5,858 nt of DNA from Oscillospiraceae bacterium (GTDB lineage: Bacteria; Bacillota; Clostridia; Oscillospirales; Ruminococcaceae): NCBI GenBank assembly GCA_016297165.1, contig JAEDHF010000113.1:1-5858 (forward strand). The letters run 5' to 3'. A model generated the notes under the pieces. That model was not told the DNA's origin. It ran no database searches and worked only from the letters and a program-made list of their open reading frames with translations. The first letter of the stretch is position 1, and each line of letters opens with the position of its first letter. The translations under genes were made by a program, and so were the position numbers. Shown one piece after another: positions 5,796 through 5,858 of this stretch.

Positions 5796-5831
5796 AAGGC
5801 ACTATGCGGTAAAAGGCATAGTGCCTTTTAA
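5796..5831 (+). terminator. Rho-independent terminator after radA
   Basis: A perfect 12-bp stem (5796-5807 with 5816-5827) around an eight-base loop starts five bases after the radA stop codon. The right arm runs into TTTT and AT-rich sequence. It closes the amidase-radA transcription unit. Confidence 0.9.
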
Positions 5832-5858
5832 TATGACGAAATAAAGTTAAAAATGTCC

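Overview
This window looks like the right-hand end of an integrated mobile element in a chromosome of a low-to-moderate GC Firmicute, most likely a gut-type clostridium (Ruminococcaceae/Lachnospiraceae-like). This rests on the strong AGGAGG-type ribosome binding sites, the TndX/TnpX-like large serine recombinase, and the pairing of a CwlD-like amidase with radA. The lineage is inferred from gene style, not measured.

Layout: (1) 1-954 is the 3' part of an unrecognised lysine/arginine-rich protein, closed by a strong terminator. (2) 1002-1464 is non-coding and unusually rich in hairpins: four stem-loops in a row, at least two of them terminator-like, then a short operator-like dyad. (3) 1465-1842 encodes a small helix-turn-helix protein of the excisionase/MerR-like kind, closed by a hairpin related in sequence to the first terminator. 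(4) 1985-2131 is a 48-residue charged small protein with a near-perfect ribosome binding site. (5) 2212-3789 encodes a 525-residue large serine recombinase, driven by a consensus-like promoter whose -10 box lies inside a 13-bp inverted repeat. (6) 3777-4454 is an Amidase_3 peptidoglycan amidase without its signal peptide and first strand. (7) 4420-5790 is a full-length radA, followed by a terminator.

The main interpretation is that the element has integrated into the amidase gene at the codons for its first zinc-binding histidine (the GHGG motif). All four metal/catalytic residues remain on the window's side, but the leader and first beta strand are replaced by the end of the element. The recombinase gene now runs directly into the amidase remnant and then radA with no visible terminator, so the element probably supplies transcription for the downstream DNA repair gene. 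Precise excision would be expected to restore the amidase, an arrangement reminiscent of the sigK-skin and comK-prophage switches. The helix-turn-helix protein and the 48-residue protein are the natural candidates for directionality or regulatory factors. The other end of the element, with the missing amidase 5' part, lies outside this window.
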